Part shown: piece after piece, positions 8,387 to 17,669 of the stretch
How positions within the stretch are numbered: position 1 is the stretch's first letter
Layout: each line of letters starts with the position of its first letter
NCBI GenBank assembly: GCA_012959695.1
Contig: DUCS01000006.1
Span: forward strand, 62,001 to 126,000
Reading direction: 5' to 3'
DNA length: 64,000 nt
Source of the DNA: Cycloclasticus sp.
Lineage (GTDB): Bacteria; Pseudomonadota; Gammaproteobacteria; Methylococcales; Cycloclasticaceae
The notes under the pieces: model-generated
The model's input: only the letters and a program-made list of their open reading frames with translations
What the model was told of the DNA's origin: nothing
The model's database searches: none
Position numbers and translations under genes: made by a program

Positions 8387-9561
8387 TATTTGAGTAACTC
8401 ACCAGCAATAATCAATTTTCTTATTTCGTTGGTTCCAGCACCAATCTCTAAGATTTTTCCGGTTCGGTATAAACGGTTAATTTCAGATTCCCACATAAAG
8501 CCCATACCACCATGAATTTGCACACCTTGATCGAGAATGCGCATACAAGCACGGCCTGCATGAAGCGCTGCAGCAGCTGAACGCATATGAATTTCACCTC
8601 GGCCACCACCGCCTTGTTCTAAATCCTTTATTTCTTTTAGCAATTGATAGGTCATACAACGCATCAACTCTAAATCGGTGTACATATCAGCCAACATGGA
8701 CTGAACCATTTGGAAGGTAGCGATAGGTTTTTTAAACTGTTGGCGTGTTTTTGCATATTCAATGCTTAACTCCAAAGCTCGCTGCGAGATACCAATAGCG
8801 TGAGAGCAGAGCACAACGCGCTCAATATCAAGCCCGCTCATAACAATTTCTACACCGCTATTTTCTGCACCGACCAAGTTTTCAGCGGGTACTTTGCAGT
8901 CGTCAAATACAAGCTCGCCAGTCTCACTGCCACGCCAGCCCATTTTCTTTAATTTTTGTGCAACTGAAAACCCCGGAAAGCCTTTTTCTATAATGAATGC
9001 AGAAATACCGTGCGCACCTTTTTCTGGGGCTGTTTTTGCGTACACCAACAATACATCCGCGACAGGGCCGTTAGTGATAAACATTTTACGCCCATTTAAT
9101 ATGTAATGATCGCCATCGCGTTTTGCTGTTGTTGCCATACTGCCAAGTGCATCAGACCCTGCGCCCGGTTCGGTTAAACCGAGTGCGCCAATGGCAGAAC
9201 CATCGCATAGGCGAGGCAAATATTTGTCTTTAAGGAAGTCATTCGCATTACGCAAAATATTGTTAACACACAAGTTATCACTGGCTAAATAGTTACCAGC
9301 CATTGTATGGTTCCACACACTCATTGCTTCACACGCAAACGCTTGTGCATAAAGGTCTAACCCTGGGCCGCCGTATTGTTCTGGAACAGTCAGGCCTAAT
9401 AAACCCACATCAGCCATACTGCGGAAAGCCTCTTCAGGAAACCAATCATCGTTATCCATTTTTTCTGATAGGTGATACAGCTCATCACGCGAGTATTTGT
9501 ACACCATGTCATACACTTGCTGAGTTTCAGCTGTAAAACCATATTGTGTTACGTCAATCAT
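8386..9561 (-). CDS. acyl-CoA dehydrogenase, isovaleryl/long-chain type active site
   Basis: 391 residues. Has LTVPEQYGGPGLDL, the flavin motif LTEPGAGSDALG, and GLDIERVVL, where the Glu matches the helix-G catalytic base of isovaleryl- and long-chain enzymes. The C-terminal motif reads [12 protein letters not shown], with Gly instead of Glu at the short/medium-chain base position, consistent with that subgroup. Likely oxidises a branched or long acyl-CoA and passes electrons to the ETF encoded at 58.8 kb. Probably transcribed from the ligase side (82 bp gap) and coupled to the transglutaminase-like and DUF2889 genes. Confidence 0.92.
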   Translation of the reverse strand: MIDVTQYGFTAETQQVYDMVYKYSRDELYHLSEKMDNDDWFPEEAFRSMADVGLLGLTVPEQYGGPGLDLYAQAFACEAMSVWNHTMAGNYLASDNLCVNNILRNANDFLKDKYLPRLCDGSAIGALGLTEPGAGSDALGSMATTAKRDGDHYILNGRKMFITNGPVADVLLVYAKTAPEKGAHGISAFIIEKGFPGFSVAQKLKKMGWRGSETGELVFDDCKVPAENLVGAENSGVEIVMSGLDIERVVLCSHAIGISQRALELSIEYAKTRQQFKKPIATFQMVQSMLADMYTDLELMRCMTYQLLKEIKDLEQGGGGRGEIHMRSAAAALHAGRACMRILDQGVQIHGGMGFMWESEINRLYRTGKILEIGAGTNEIRKLIIAGELLK

Positions 9562-9642
9562 TGTCTATGTCTCCGGTATTTGTTGCGTTAAATTTGAAGA
9601 TGCCTTTATTGGTAAATAATATTTTTTTATATCATGTTGTCA

Positions 9643-11190
9643 TTATTCATTTGCATAAAGGTCTTCGTATTGCTCACGTAATGGCGCTTTTAAGAATTTT
9701 CCTGTGGCGGTTTTCTTGATGTCATCAACAAAAATAACTCGTTTGGGTACTTCATAACCGCCCAGTTCATTTTTGCAGTGATTGATAATATCTTGTTCAT
9801 TAACGGTATCATCAGGTTTTGGAATAACAATGGCAGTAACAGCTTCTGTCCAACGCGGGTGCGGCAAACCAATAATGGTTACACCGACCACCGAAGGATG
9901 CGCCATAATCACGCGTTCCACTTTTACTGAAGGGACATTTTCCCCACCGGTTTTAATCATGTCTTTTTTACGGTCTACAAACATTAATTGATGGTCTTCA
10001 TCAAAATAACCAAGGTCACCTGAATGATGCCAATCGTACTTTGATGCCTCTGCTGTTGCCTTAGGGTCTTTGTAATATCCGTTCATTACAGAGGGTGAGC
10101 GCCAAACAATTTCACCAATCTCGCCATCGGCAAGCAGGTTCCCGTGATCATCCATAACGGCTTGGTCTGTGGTTAGAATGGCTTCACCCCAATAATTACC
10201 TTTTTTGTCTGGCCATTCATCATGGAACACGGTGGCTAGGGGTGTCATTTCGGTTTGACCTGATGCTAGTGTGAACGGACAATTAAAGGTTGCTTTTAGT
10301 TTAATTAAACTTGGTTGATCCATCGGTGCCATGCCGTACATGCCCACTTCAACGGAACTTAAATCCATATCATCAATACCCGGCACATCCAATAATGCTT
10401 TCCACATCATTGGTAACAAGAAAATGAACTGCATACGTTCAGCTTCAATAGCCTTTAGAAACTCTGTAGGGTTGAATTCTCTAAAAATAACGCTAGTACC
10501 ACCAACGTGCATCATGGTGGTATTAACCAAGTGTTGCGCGCAATGAAACATTGGCATAACCGATGAGCCTGTCATTTTCGGCTTAACGCCTAATTCAATA
10601 GCTGCTGCTAAGGTATTCATGAATAGAGCCAAATGAGAGGTTTCCACACCTTTCGGTTTTGATGTGGTGCCACTGGTATAGAGAATTTGTAGAGGGTCGC
10701 GATCTTTAATAATGACATCGACAATTTCATCATCTGAAGCGTTATTTAAAACCGTTTGAAAGTCGAGATAATGGCTTGAAACGGGGCAACCCGTCACGGC
10801 CATGTTAATCCAGTGTTCTGTTGACTCTAATTCAGACTTGATGCTATCAAATTTTTCAGCCAATGAATCTTCAACAATAACTGCTTTTGCTGCACAGTGA
10901 TTAATCGTATAAATAAGGTCTTCTTTGCCTTGCAAGTGGTTTAACGGCACAACAACAAAGCCGCCTTTCATACAGCCGTATATGGCTTGTGCAAACTCAA
11001 TAGAATTAGGCCCGGCTAAGGCCACCCGGTCACCTGGCTGAACTCCCAGTGATCTAAGCATGTGCGCAACGCGATTGAGGGATTGATTGAGCTGTAGATG
11101 CGTTAGCGAAAGCCGTTTGCCTTCGCGGTATTCCACAACGGCATCTAAGTAGGGAACGGTAGAGGCTTTACGCCTAAAAATATCCCCCAT
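9643..11190 (-). CDS. acyl-CoA ligase (AMP-forming)
   Basis: 515 residues of the ANL superfamily: P-loop ILYTSGTTSKPKGVE (about 170-184), SGQTEMTP, the hinge region HSGDLGYFDEDHQLMFVDRKKDMIKTGG (written here in part: HSGDLGYFDED) and the C-terminal catalytic lysine in KKTATGKFLK. Makes acyl-CoA from a carboxylic acid, ATP and CoA; substrate class not determinable. The ATG at 11190 has no clear ribosome site; the reading frame is open upstream to a TAA without another standard start. A run of ten C lies at 11236-11245 in the leader. Start of a likely ligase, acyl-CoA dehydrogenase, transglutaminase, DUF2889 unit. Confidence 0.88.
   Translation of the reverse strand: MGDIFRRKASTVPYLDAVVEYREGKRLSLTHLQLNQSLNRVAHMLRSLGVQPGDRVALAGPNSIEFAQAIYGCMKGGFVVVPLNHLQGKEDLIYTINHCAAKAVIVEDSLAEKFDSIKSELESTEHWINMAVTGCPVSSHYLDFQTVLNNASDDEIVDVIIKDRDPLQILYTSGTTSKPKGVETSHLALFMNTLAAAIELGVKPKMTGSSVMPMFHCAQHLVNTTMMHVGGTSVIFREFNPTEFLKAIEAERMQFIFLLPMMWKALLDVPGIDDMDLSSVEVGMYGMAPMDQPSLIKLKATFNCPFTLASGQTEMTPLATVFHDEWPDKKGNYWGEAILTTDQAVMDDHGNLLADGEIGEIVWRSPSVMNGYYKDPKATAEASKYDWHHSGDLGYFDEDHQLMFVDRKKDMIKTGGENVPSVKVERVIMAHPSVVGVTIIGLPHPRWTEAVTAIVIPKPDDTVNEQDIINHCKNELGGYEVPKRVIFVDDIKKTATGKFLKAPLREQYEDLYANE
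11024..11024. other. note: single intergenic boundary placeholder for the ligase leader
   Basis: The leader of the ligase gene spans 11191-11426 and holds the C10 tract and the CTAA-N6-TTAG site described in their own entries; no separate element is claimed at this base. Confidence 0.05.
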
Positions 11191-11235
11191 CGCAATACGG
11201 TCGATTAGATTTTTATGGTTATCAATTATAATTTA

Positions 11236-11245
11236 CCCCCCCCCC
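11236..11245. repeat. homopolymer tract of ten C
   Basis: Ten consecutive C (ten G on the minus strand) lie 46 bp upstream of the ligase start codon at 11190 and 181 bp upstream of the TonB receptor start. Tracts of this length are prone to slippage and in other bacteria mediate phase variation when placed in promoters. The surrounding DNA is AT-rich, so the tract stands out. It could also be a sequencing artefact in length. Confidence 0.8.
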
Positions 11246-11368
11246 ATGCATGTTGGTAATGGCCGATACTAATACAGACAGACGGTGACAGCAATAAGTA
11301 AAAGGTACATTTAAGACAACCAATAAATATTACTTGACTGGGTTAATTCTGTAATGTAGTTTACCAGC

Positions 11369-11382
11369 CTAACAAGCATTAG
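11369..11382. promoter_or_regulatory. putative operator CTAA-N6-TTAG before the TonB receptor gene
   Basis: CTAACAAGCATTAG, 44 bp before the receptor ATG. It has the same half-sites and spacing as sites before etfB, pmoC, the isovaleryl-CoA dehydrogenase/TetR pair and the AliB-like operon. The position fits a repressor site near the transcription start. Confidence 0.5.
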
Positions 11383-11426
11383 AAACTGCTAGTTAAACAA
11401 CAAAAATAAATTTATAGGAGAGGGAT

Positions 11427-13670
11427 ATGTTTAGGAGCTTTAAATTAACGCCATTGGCGCTGGCCTTGGTAACAGCAGGTGTTGTTAGCACTGGTTCTGT
11501 TATAGCCGCAGATGGTGATGACGCAAAACCACAAGCACGTGGCGCAGCAGCAACATTAATGCAAGAAGTGGTAACGCGTTCTCGTAAAAAAGATGATGCG
11601 GAAATGTTGCAAGATGTGCCTATTGCTGTTACAGCAGTATCTGGCGAGCAAATCGAAGCGATGTTCGCAACCGATGTTACAGACATTGGTTATAAATCAC
11701 CCAACGTACAGCTTAATGCAACAGCATCTATACCGATGTTTGCAAACTTCGCTATTCGTGGTATGGGCGTTAATGGTACCGTGTTATCAGATGACCCTGC
11801 CGTGGGGGTCTTTGTTGATGGCATGTATTTAGGTGTTGGTGCGGGTGTTATTACGAATACCTTTGACCTTGAAAGCATGGAAGTACTACGTGGCCCACAA
11901 GGTACCTTGTTTGGCCGTAACGTTACAGGTGGTGGGGTTTTACTTAATAGTAAACGACCCGCTGATGAGTTTGGCTTTAGAGTTCGCACTATTGTTGGTA
12001 ATGATCAGAACCGACAATTAATGATGTCTGTTGATGCTCCCATTGCAGAAGATTTTGCCTACGGTCGCTTAACTATATTATCATCAAGTTTAGGTGATAC
12101 ATACGATAATAGAGCGGTTGGTGCTGACGATGTTGGCGAAAAAGAATTATTAGTAGTACGTCCAAAATTACGATTAACGCCAACTGAAAATTTATCTATT
12201 TTATTAAGTGGTGAATACGGGTCTGGTGAGTCAGATCCTGGTCCTAGGCGTCTTATTGCTAATGTACAAACAGCTGGTGTGACGAAAGCAGATGTTCCAG
12301 GGTTGCCGGCGCTACCTTCGTTAAGCAGTCCTGATTTATCAGCTGACTTTGTTACGGATAAGCCCATTGATACTGAATGGAAACATGCCATTGCTGAAAT
12401 TGAATGGGAATACAGTGATAAAGTCACTATCAAATCTATTACTGCTTGGCGCGAATTGGAGCAACGAAATGTATACAACGATGTTGATGGGTCTGCATTT
12501 AACTTCTTCAACTTCACATCCGAAGGCGGCTTAAATCAGGAGCAATTTAGTCAGGAACTAATTGCATCAATCCAATTGACAGATAATGTAGATTTAACTA
12601 CAGGTGCCTTTTATTTTGATCAAGAATATGACTATTCAGAGGGGCGTCAAATTCTTGGCGGCGCGGTTAATCAAGCTGGATACGGCGAAATAAAACATGA
12701 TACTAAAGCTATTTTTGCTTCTGTTGATGTTGCGTTAAACGAATATTGGAATGTAACTGTCGGTGGTAGATATAGTTGGGAATCTAAAGAAACTCGTTTG
12801 GCTAGGCGCACACAACCAGAGTGTGGTGGTAATGCGGGATTTTTAGCTGACTGCGTTGTTGGGTTCGAAGATGAAGAAGACTGGAAAAACTTTACTCCTA
12901 AAGTAGGTGTTCAATACAATGCTGATGAAGATACGCAATATTACGCTTCATTTACTAAAGGCTTCCGCAGTGGTGGTTTCAATATTAGAGCAACAAAACC
13001 TGGTACTGAAGGCCCCTACGATGAAGAAGAAATTGACGCGTATGAAGTAGGTATGAAAACTGGTTTCGCTGACGGAAAAGGTCGCTTAAACGTCGCTCTT
13101 TTCTACAACGAATTTACCGACCTTCAGCGTACAGTGCTCGACGCAGCCGCTAACCAAACTATCCAAAATGCTGGCGCTGGCACTATGATGGGCTCAGAAA
13201 TTGAGCTTAGTTATTTAATCGGTGACAATCTATTGCTTGAGGCGGTACATGGCTATGTAATGACTGAGTTTGATGAATTTCTTGGTTTAGATCTTACTGG
13301 CGATGGTGTAGCTGATCCGGGATTAGCTAAAAAGCTTGAAGTGGCTCATGTGCCACATTGGACAAGTTTCTTAGCAGCGACTTACGACATTCCCGTTTCA
13401 ACGGGTAACGTCGCTGTCCGTGGTTCATACTCCTATACTGATGAATCATTTGCAGATGATAAAAATCTTTACGAGATTAACAGTTATGAATTATTTGATG
13501 CAAGTGTTACGTATACAACGCATGATGGCAAATGGGCTGTATCAGCATTTGGTAAAAACCTTGCCGACGAGGTGTACTTTACAACAGCATTCATTCTAAG
13601 GCCAAACTTCGACATTGGTGATTTAGGTTCAAGACGTTCGTTCGGTGTCTCACTAACTTACGAATACTAA
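11427..13670 (+). CDS. TonB-dependent outer-membrane receptor
   Basis: 747 residues. N-terminal signal peptide (about residues 1-27, ending SVIAADG), a TonB-box-like LMQEVVTRSRKK stretch, the plug domain (DVPIAVTAVSGEQIEA, FAIRGMG, VFVDGMYLG, MEVLRGPQGTLFGRN) and a 22-strand barrel region ending in LTYEY with a terminal aromatic, as usual for outer-membrane proteins. Imports a substrate that cannot be named from sequence; the surrounding hydrocarbon and acyl-CoA genes and a CTAA-N6-TTAG site shared with pmoC and etfB suggest a hydrocarbon-related ligand or a metal such as copper needed by the monooxygenase. The energy system follows directly at 13.9-19.0 kb. Confidence 0.95.
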   Translation: MFRSFKLTPLALALVTAGVVSTGSVIAADGDDAKPQARGAAATLMQEVVTRSRKKDDAEMLQDVPIAVTAVSGEQIEAMFATDVTDIGYKSPNVQLNATASIPMFANFAIRGMGVNGTVLSDDPAVGVFVDGMYLGVGAGVITNTFDLESMEVLRGPQGTLFGRNVTGGGVLLNSKRPADEFGFRVRTIVGNDQNRQLMMSVDAPIAEDFAYGRLTILSSSLGDTYDNRAVGADDVGEKELLVVRPKLRLTPTENLSILLSGEYGSGESDPGPRRLIANVQTAGVTKADVPGLPALPSLSSPDLSADFVTDKPIDTEWKHAIAEIEWEYSDKVTIKSITAWRELEQRNVYNDVDGSAFNFFNFTSEGGLNQEQFSQELIASIQLTDNVDLTTGAFYFDQEYDYSEGRQILGGAVNQAGYGEIKHDTKAIFASVDVALNEYWNVTVGGRYSWESKETRLARRTQPECGGNAGFLADCVVGFEDEEDWKNFTPKVGVQYNADEDTQYYASFTKGFRSGGFNIRATKPGTEGPYDEEEIDAYEVGMKTGFADGKGRLNVALFYNEFTDLQRTVLDAAANQTIQNAGAGTMMGSEIELSYLIGDNLLLEAVHGYVMTEFDEFLGLDLTGDGVADPGLAKKLEVAHVPHWTSFLAATYDIPVSTGNVAVRGSYSYTDESFADDKNLYEINSYELFDASVTYTTHDGKWAVSAFGKNLADEVYFTTAFILRPNFDIGDLGSRRSFGVSLTYEY

Positions 13671-13684
13671 CTTACGAATACTAA
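13657..13684 (+). repeat. 14-bp tandem duplication at the receptor stop codon
   Basis: CTTACGAATACTAA occurs twice in a row (13657-13670 and 13671-13684). The first copy ends with the stop codon of the TonB receptor, so the second copy is untranslated. It looks like a recent slippage duplication without effect on the protein. Confidence 0.9.
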
Positions 13685-13699
13685 AGACCGCTAGACTAT

Positions 13700-13733
13700 A
13701 AAATTGGGCCTTTTTAAAAGGCCCAATTTTTTA
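13700..13733 (+). terminator. rho-independent terminator after the TonB receptor gene
   Basis: Inverted repeat AAAATTGGGCC (13700-13710) and GGCCCAATTTT (13720-13730), loop of nine bases, then a short T run. It separates the receptor transcript from the TonB2-like operon. Confidence 0.85.
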
Positions 13734-13856
13734 TAACCTGTTTAGCATCGTTTATTTTATATATATCTAAATATTAATAAGGCGGCAGCAGTGATTCGTT
13801 AAATGCTTTGCTTGCCTAATTACAACATTAATAGTTATTGAACAATGGAAGTCATT

Positions 13857-14636
13857 ATGAATAAAGCATCATCAAAATTTGGTTTGCTAGGAATGGTCTT
13901 GGCCTTGAATATGGTTAGTGGACATGGTGCTGCCGCTGAAGCTGATTCGGTTCTAGCGGAAGGAAAAAGTAAAACCGTAGCGGCGCAAACGTCACAAAAT
14001 AAAATAGATAAGTTGGCGGGACAAACCTACGATATTTTACAGGACTTCCGCTTAGTTAATAAGCAACTTGAAGGTATAAAAGTCTATAACGCCCAACTTG
14101 AAAAGCAGTTGGAAAACCAACAAAAAACCATGCTGGATATTGCATTTTCAATTGAAAATGCAACGGTTATTGAACGTCAAATTATCCCTTTGGCAATAAA
14201 AATGCTTGATGCATTAGAGCAGTATGTCAATCTTGACATACCTTTTTTACGTGATACGCGACTAACAAGTATCAGCCAAGTACGAGAAAACTTACAAGCA
14301 ACCCATTTCAGTACCTCAGAAAAATTTCGTCAGGTGCTAGAGCTATATGATATCGAATCAGAATATGGCAGCACCATCGATCAGTACAGTGGCTTACTAG
14401 GCGTTGAAGGAAAAGAGCGAAAAGTGACCTTTATGCGCGTTGGTCGAATAGCTTTCTTATATCAATCCAGTGATCAAAACCATACGGGTGTTTGGAACGC
14501 CAGAGATAAAAAATGGGACCCTGTTGATTCAAGTGACTTCAGATCGTCCACAGCTAAAGCCATCCGTATTGCTAAAAAACAAGCGGCGATAGATGTTCTT
14601 GATTTACCTATTGCATTTCCTGAGGTGGCAAAATGA
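13857..14636 (+). CDS. DUF3450 protein of a TonB2-type operon
   Basis: 259 residues from the ATG at 13857, which has GGAAG 6 bp upstream; an ATG at 13845 would add four residues. Signal peptide with a likely cut after SGHGAAA, then a long predicted coiled coil (about 50-115, rich in KQLE repeats) and a globular C-terminal part with MRVGRIAFLYQSSDQ and GVWNARDKKWDPV, both typical of DUF3450. Periplasmic. In Vibrio-type TonB2 operons a DUF3450 protein precedes TtpC, as here; the stop overlaps the next ATG by 4 bp. Its exact role is unknown. Confidence 0.88.
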   Translation: MNKASSKFGLLGMVLALNMVSGHGAAAEADSVLAEGKSKTVAAQTSQNKIDKLAGQTYDILQDFRLVNKQLEGIKVYNAQLEKQLENQQKTMLDIAFSIENATVIERQIIPLAIKMLDALEQYVNLDIPFLRDTRLTSISQVRENLQATHFSTSEKFRQVLELYDIESEYGSTIDQYSGLLGVEGKERKVTFMRVGRIAFLYQSSDQNHTGVWNARDKKWDPVDSSDFRSSTAKAIRIAKKQAAIDVLDLPIAFPEVAK

Positions 14637-16009
14637 ATACAATGATTAAACGATTATTTAACACAGTTTTCATCGCCAGTATTGCGCTATCAAGTGTTAG
14701 TTATGCTGCAAACAAAGCGACAACAGTTGATGAGTTATTGGAAATGGTTCGTAGTGCAAAAATTTCTGAATCTAAAGAGCATAGACTACGCGAAAAATCA
14801 TTTAAAGCAGCAAAGTCTCAACAACAAAATTTACTAGCCAAGGTTAAATCTGAGAAAAACGTACAAGAAAGGAAAAGTGAAACCCTTGAAAAAGTATTTG
14901 CAAATAATGACCTTAAAATCAAAGCGCTTGAAGAACAGCTTAAAAAACGTTTGGGTACATTAAAAGAACTTTTTGGGCATTTAACATCGGCGGCGGGTGA
15001 TGTTGTATCAAGAATGGATCAGTCTATAGTCAGTGCGCAAATTACTGGGCGTTCTGAACCGTTAGAAGCGCTGATCAAAAAAATGAGTAACAATACGCGC
15101 CTTCCAAGTATCGAAGAAATAGAGCTATTATGGTTCGAAATACATCGGGAAATGGCTGAAGCTGGCAAAACGGTGAATTTTAACGCCGAATACATTAGCG
15201 CGGATGGTGAGAAGGTCAACGGTCAAATACTTAGGATTGGCAATTTTAATTTAATGTCCGATGGTGAATACCTGAGTTATTCACCAAGAGAAGGCGTCAT
15301 TTCTGCGTTACCTCGCCAACCAGCATCAAAATATACGTCTGCTGCAGCTGAGCTGCAATCATCAACTAACGGATATGTAAAAATAGGTATCGATCCAACC
15401 GGCCCAAGTGGTGGGGGCTTATTGAAAGCATTAATCGATACGCCAACGTTAGTAGAGAAATGGCATCAGGGTGGTGAAATTGGTTATATCATTTCAGCCA
15501 TCGGTGTTGTTGCCATACTACTAGCATTATGGCGATTCATTGTGTTGTTTGGTATGTCAAGTAAGGTTAATACTCAACTTAAAACAAGCAGTGCGAATGA
15601 TAATAACCCACTAGGTAGAGTGTTATTAGTAGGTGAGCAAAATGCTAATTTAGATGCTGAGTCAATGGAATTGAAACTGCATGAAAGCATTTTAAAAGAA
15701 CGCCCTAAAATTGAAATTGGACTTTCTTTACTGAAAATTATTGCCATGGTAGCACCGCTCGGTGGTCTGCTTGGAACCGTAACGGGAATGATTGTGGTAT
15801 TCCAACAAATCACTATCTTTGGTGCTGGCGATCCTAAAATGATGGCTGGGGGCATATCACAAGCCCTTGTAACAACGGTTCTTGGTCTAGTGGTTGCGAT
15901 TCCAACAGTGCTAATGCATACATGGATAAATGGCTACGCTCAACGCATCTTGCATATTCTTGATGAACAAAGCTTAGGAATCGTTGCTGATAGAGTTGAG
16001 AAGTCTTAA
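14633..16009 (+). CDS. ttpC: TtpC-like MotA/TolQ/ExbB proton-channel protein
   Basis: 458 residues. Signal peptide (1-25, ending SYAA), an N-terminal periplasmic coiled-coil domain (about 30-120), then a membrane segment IGYIISAIGVVAILLALWRF near 285-305 and the MotA/TolQ/ExbB domain with VAPLGGLLGTVTGMIVVFQ and GGISQALVTTVLGLVVAIPTV. This extended ExbB-like protein is the hallmark of TonB2 systems, where TtpC is required in addition to ExbB2, ExbD2 and TonB2. Inner membrane. Followed after 2 bp by exbB. Confidence 0.9.
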   Translation: MNTMIKRLFNTVFIASIALSSVSYAANKATTVDELLEMVRSAKISESKEHRLREKSFKAAKSQQQNLLAKVKSEKNVQERKSETLEKVFANNDLKIKALEEQLKKRLGTLKELFGHLTSAAGDVVSRMDQSIVSAQITGRSEPLEALIKKMSNNTRLPSIEEIELLWFEIHREMAEAGKTVNFNAEYISADGEKVNGQILRIGNFNLMSDGEYLSYSPREGVISALPRQPASKYTSAAAELQSSTNGYVKIGIDPTGPSGGGLLKALIDTPTLVEKWHQGGEIGYIISAIGVVAILLALWRFIVLFGMSSKVNTQLKTSSANDNNPLGRVLLVGEQNANLDAESMELKLHESILKERPKIEIGLSLLKIIAMVAPLGGLLGTVTGMIVVFQQITIFGAGDPKMMAGGISQALVTTVLGLVVAIPTVLMHTWINGYAQRILHILDEQSLGIVADRVEKS

Positions 16010-16011
16010 TC

Positions 16012-16536
16012 ATGTCATTTTTGTTTGATATATGGGACGGCACCAGAGATTTTATGGCGCTTGGCGGCACTGTACTCTGGTTTATTTTTGGATTGCTGGC
16101 CGTCATGTGGGCATTGCTGTTTGAACGCGCATTATTTTACAAATCAGGGCTACAACACGACATAAATATTTCTTTGGAAGTATGGTATGCAAGATCAGAA
16201 AGAAAGTCAAAACGTGCTCATCAAATAAGAAGTATGTTAATTTCTCGCATACACATGCGCATAGATCAATATTTGCCTCTGATTAAAACGCTTATCGCAT
16301 TGGCACCCTTGTTTGGCTTATTAGGCACTGTAACCGGTATGATACAAGTGTTTGAAATTATGGCGATAACTGGTGGGGGTGATGCTAAAGCGATGTCCAG
16401 TGGCGTTTCCATGGCGACCATACCAACAATGGCTGGCATGGTTGCTGCACTATCAGGCGTGTTTGGATTTACCTACCTTGAGAGACTAGCAAAGAGAGAA
16501 AAGGAATTTCTTGAAAATCATCTTACGACGGAATAG
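16012..16536 (+). CDS. exbB: ExbB-type biopolymer transport protein
   Basis: 174 residues, short like ExbB2. Three membrane segments: near 17-37 (GGTVLWFIFGLLAVMWALLF in part), 92-112 (LIALAPLFGLLGTVTGMIQVF in part) and 128-150. The LAPLFGLLGTVTGM motif is the conserved proton-channel helix. With ExbD and TonB it converts proton-motive force into energy for outer-membrane transport. Placed between ttpC and exbD in the canonical order. Confidence 0.92.
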   Translation: MSFLFDIWDGTRDFMALGGTVLWFIFGLLAVMWALLFERALFYKSGLQHDINISLEVWYARSERKSKRAHQIRSMLISRIHMRIDQYLPLIKTLIALAPLFGLLGTVTGMIQVFEIMAITGGGDAKAMSSGVSMATIPTMAGMVAALSGVFGFTYLERLAKREKEFLENHLTTE

Positions 16537-16591
16537 TATTTTTTTAGCATTGAAAATTATTAGTAATAAAACTTAAATAATACTGACTACT

Positions 16592-16993
16592 ATGCGAAAA
16601 CTAAATTTACGACCAGCTGAAGAAGCGCAAGCGATTGATTTAACACCTATGCTTGATGTTGTCTTTATTATGCTTATTTTCTTTATTGTCACTGCCTCAT
16701 TTATCAAAACCCCTGGTGTTGAAATTGATAAAGTAGAAACTGTGTCTGCTGATAAAGCAAAACCAGCTATCCTTGTTGGCGTTAACGCAAAAAATGAGAT
16801 ATGGATAGACAAGAATTTCGTTAAAGACAATGGCGTTAAAATCCAAATAATGCGTTTACACACAGAAAATCCAAAAGGCGGTTTAGTTATTCAGGTTGAT
16901 AGTGAGGCATCGATTGAAAAGGTTGCTCTCATTGCTGATGCAGCAAGAGATGTTGGCATTAATGATGTTTCGGTATCTACACTAAATGATTAG
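16592..16993 (+). CDS. exbD: ExbD-type biopolymer transport protein
   Basis: 133 residues. N-terminal IDLTPMLDVVFIMLIFFIVT helix (about 15-34) with the conserved Asp of the ExbD/TolR proton path, then a periplasmic domain ending VGINDVSVST. Overlaps tonB by 8 bp, which fits translational coupling. A 55 bp gap with an upstream TGCGAAA-type leader separates it from exbB. Confidence 0.93.
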   Translation: MRKLNLRPAEEAQAIDLTPMLDVVFIMLIFFIVTASFIKTPGVEIDKVETVSADKAKPAILVGVNAKNEIWIDKNFVKDNGVKIQIMRLHTENPKGGLVIQVDSEASIEKVALIADAARDVGINDVSVSTLND

Positions 16994-17609
16994 CTTAGTG
17001 GCGAACAACGGTATCCGATTTGGCCTGGTTTTTATTTTGGGTATACTCGCAGCGTTTACGTTGACGGTGTTTATGCACCTCCTTATTTCAAGTAGTGATG
17101 GTGAGCTTGACGAACAACCAGCTCGTAAAATTTCAGATATATGGCAACCAGAAAGAGAGGTCAGTGAAAACAGCAAGGAAGTTAAGCCTGACAAGCCAGA
17201 AAACCCTGAAACGCCACCCGAATTACCTGAACAAACTGTAGACATTCAAATGGATGTTGATGCTGTCAATATTACACCCAATATAAATATAAATTTAGAT
17301 ATCGGCTTAGGTGGCGGTTTTTCCCGGGATACAGACTATATTCCGCTATATGTTCCTCAACCCATTCATCCGCGTAGAGCATTATCACGAGGGAAGGAAG
17401 GCTATGCTGTTATTGAGGTAATTATTACCACAACCGGTGGTGTACGCGACGCTAAGCTAATTGAAGAGTCACCTTCGAATTATGGTTTTGGCCGTTCAGC
17501 TCTTAAAGCTGCTAGTAAGCTAAAGTACAACCCTAGAGTTATTGATGGGAAACCAGAAGAAGTACCTGGTGTCCTTTATAAGTTTACTTTTTTATTGGAT
17601 AAATCTTAA
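16986..17609 (+). CDS. tonB: energy transducer TonB (TonB2-like)
   Basis: 207 residues: membrane anchor GLVFILGILAAFTLTVF near 10-27, a Pro/Glu-rich spacer (KPDKPENPETPPELPEQ, about 67-84), and the C-terminal TonB domain with IPLYVPQPIHPRRALSRG, GYAVIEVIITTTGGV and a YNPRVIDGKP motif. Links the ExbBD-TtpC motor to outer-membrane receptors, probably the one at 11.4 kb. The short spacer is typical of TonB2 rather than TonB1. Confidence 0.93.
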   Translation: MISLVANNGIRFGLVFILGILAAFTLTVFMHLLISSSDGELDEQPARKISDIWQPEREVSENSKEVKPDKPENPETPPELPEQTVDIQMDVDAVNITPNININLDIGLGGGFSRDTDYIPLYVPQPIHPRRALSRGKEGYAVIEVIITTTGGVRDAKLIEESPSNYGFGRSALKAASKLKYNPRVIDGKPEEVPGVLYKFTFLLDKS

Positions 17610-17669
17610 ATTTAATGAACCGCGTTTTATACGAACACATTCTTACAAAAATTTTAATCTAACGTATTT

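Noticed and set aside
11024..11024. A feature at this single base inside the ligase gene
   Set aside because: The feature entry at 11024 is only a marker and carries no claim; it should be ignored.
13800..13844. CTAAT-like spaced site before the DUF3450 gene
   Set aside because: The half-sites differ in sequence and spacing from the CTAA-N6-TTAG set.
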